Assembly (NCBI GenBank): GCA_900556015.1
Contig: USNH01000044.1
Location: 1 to 7,007 of the forward strand
Direction: 5' to 3'
Source: an uncultured Eubacteriales bacterium
GTDB lineage: Bacteria; Bacillota_A; Clostridia; Oscillospirales; Oscillospiraceae
DNA length: 7,007 nt
Shown piece by piece: positions 5,957 to 7,007 of the stretch. A program made the position numbers and the translations under genes. Each line of letters begins with the position of its first letter. Position 1 is the stretch's first letter. A model generated the notes under the pieces. It made no database searches. It was not told the origin of the DNA and saw nothing but the letters and a program-made list of their open reading frames with translations.

Positions 5957-7007
<1,051 letters not shown>

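Overview
The window is GC-rich chromosomal DNA that reads like a core-genome segment of a Gram-positive anaerobe of the class Clostridia, probably the Oscillospiraceae or a relative. The reasons are a PolC-type replicative polymerase, found in Firmicutes and relatives, strong AGGAGG-type ribosome binding sites, a DUF512 radical SAM gene next to der and plsY, and a yceD-rpmF pair. I see no phage, transposon, CRISPR, tRNA or rRNA. The genus cannot be fixed from the sequence alone.

Layout. Bases 2-610 (+) are the C-terminal 202 codons of polC. A perfect 'A-tract/hairpin/T-tract' bidirectional terminator (609-650) separates it from a convergent four-gene minus-strand operon. In transcription order this is a PDZ/radical SAM/DUF512 protein (4885 to 3581), the ribosome-assembly GTPase der (3576 to 2248), the acyltransferase plsY (2251 to 1595, overlapping der by ATGA) and a DMT/EamA permease (1566 to 655). 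The operon has two candidate SigA promoters at 4935-5001 and a small GC hairpin in its leader. Upstream lies a separate minus-strand operon, yceD-rpmF (5847 to 5100), with a consensus-perfect promoter (TTGACA-17-TATAAT) and a strong intrinsic terminator (5048-5082). Diverging from yceD is an RluA-family pseudouridine synthase gene (from 5984, +) with its own promoter.

How the genes relate. Most genes serve ribosomes or translation (L32, YceD, Der, the pseudouridine synthase), replication (PolC) or membrane lipid synthesis (PlsY), as expected of a growth-linked housekeeping block. The permease and the DUF512 protein have no assignable substrate.

The main anomaly is at the right end. The pseudouridine synthase reads normally to about base 6841. 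It then passes in frame, without its own last 20-25 residues, into an internal piece of an acetylornithine aminotransferase (ArgD-type, including the PLP-lysine motif) that runs off the window. The join falls on a short motif that both families can share (LYAYQ at the protein level). This looks much more like a chimeric assembly join or a rearrangement than a working fusion protein. Apart from that I see no convincing novel system here.
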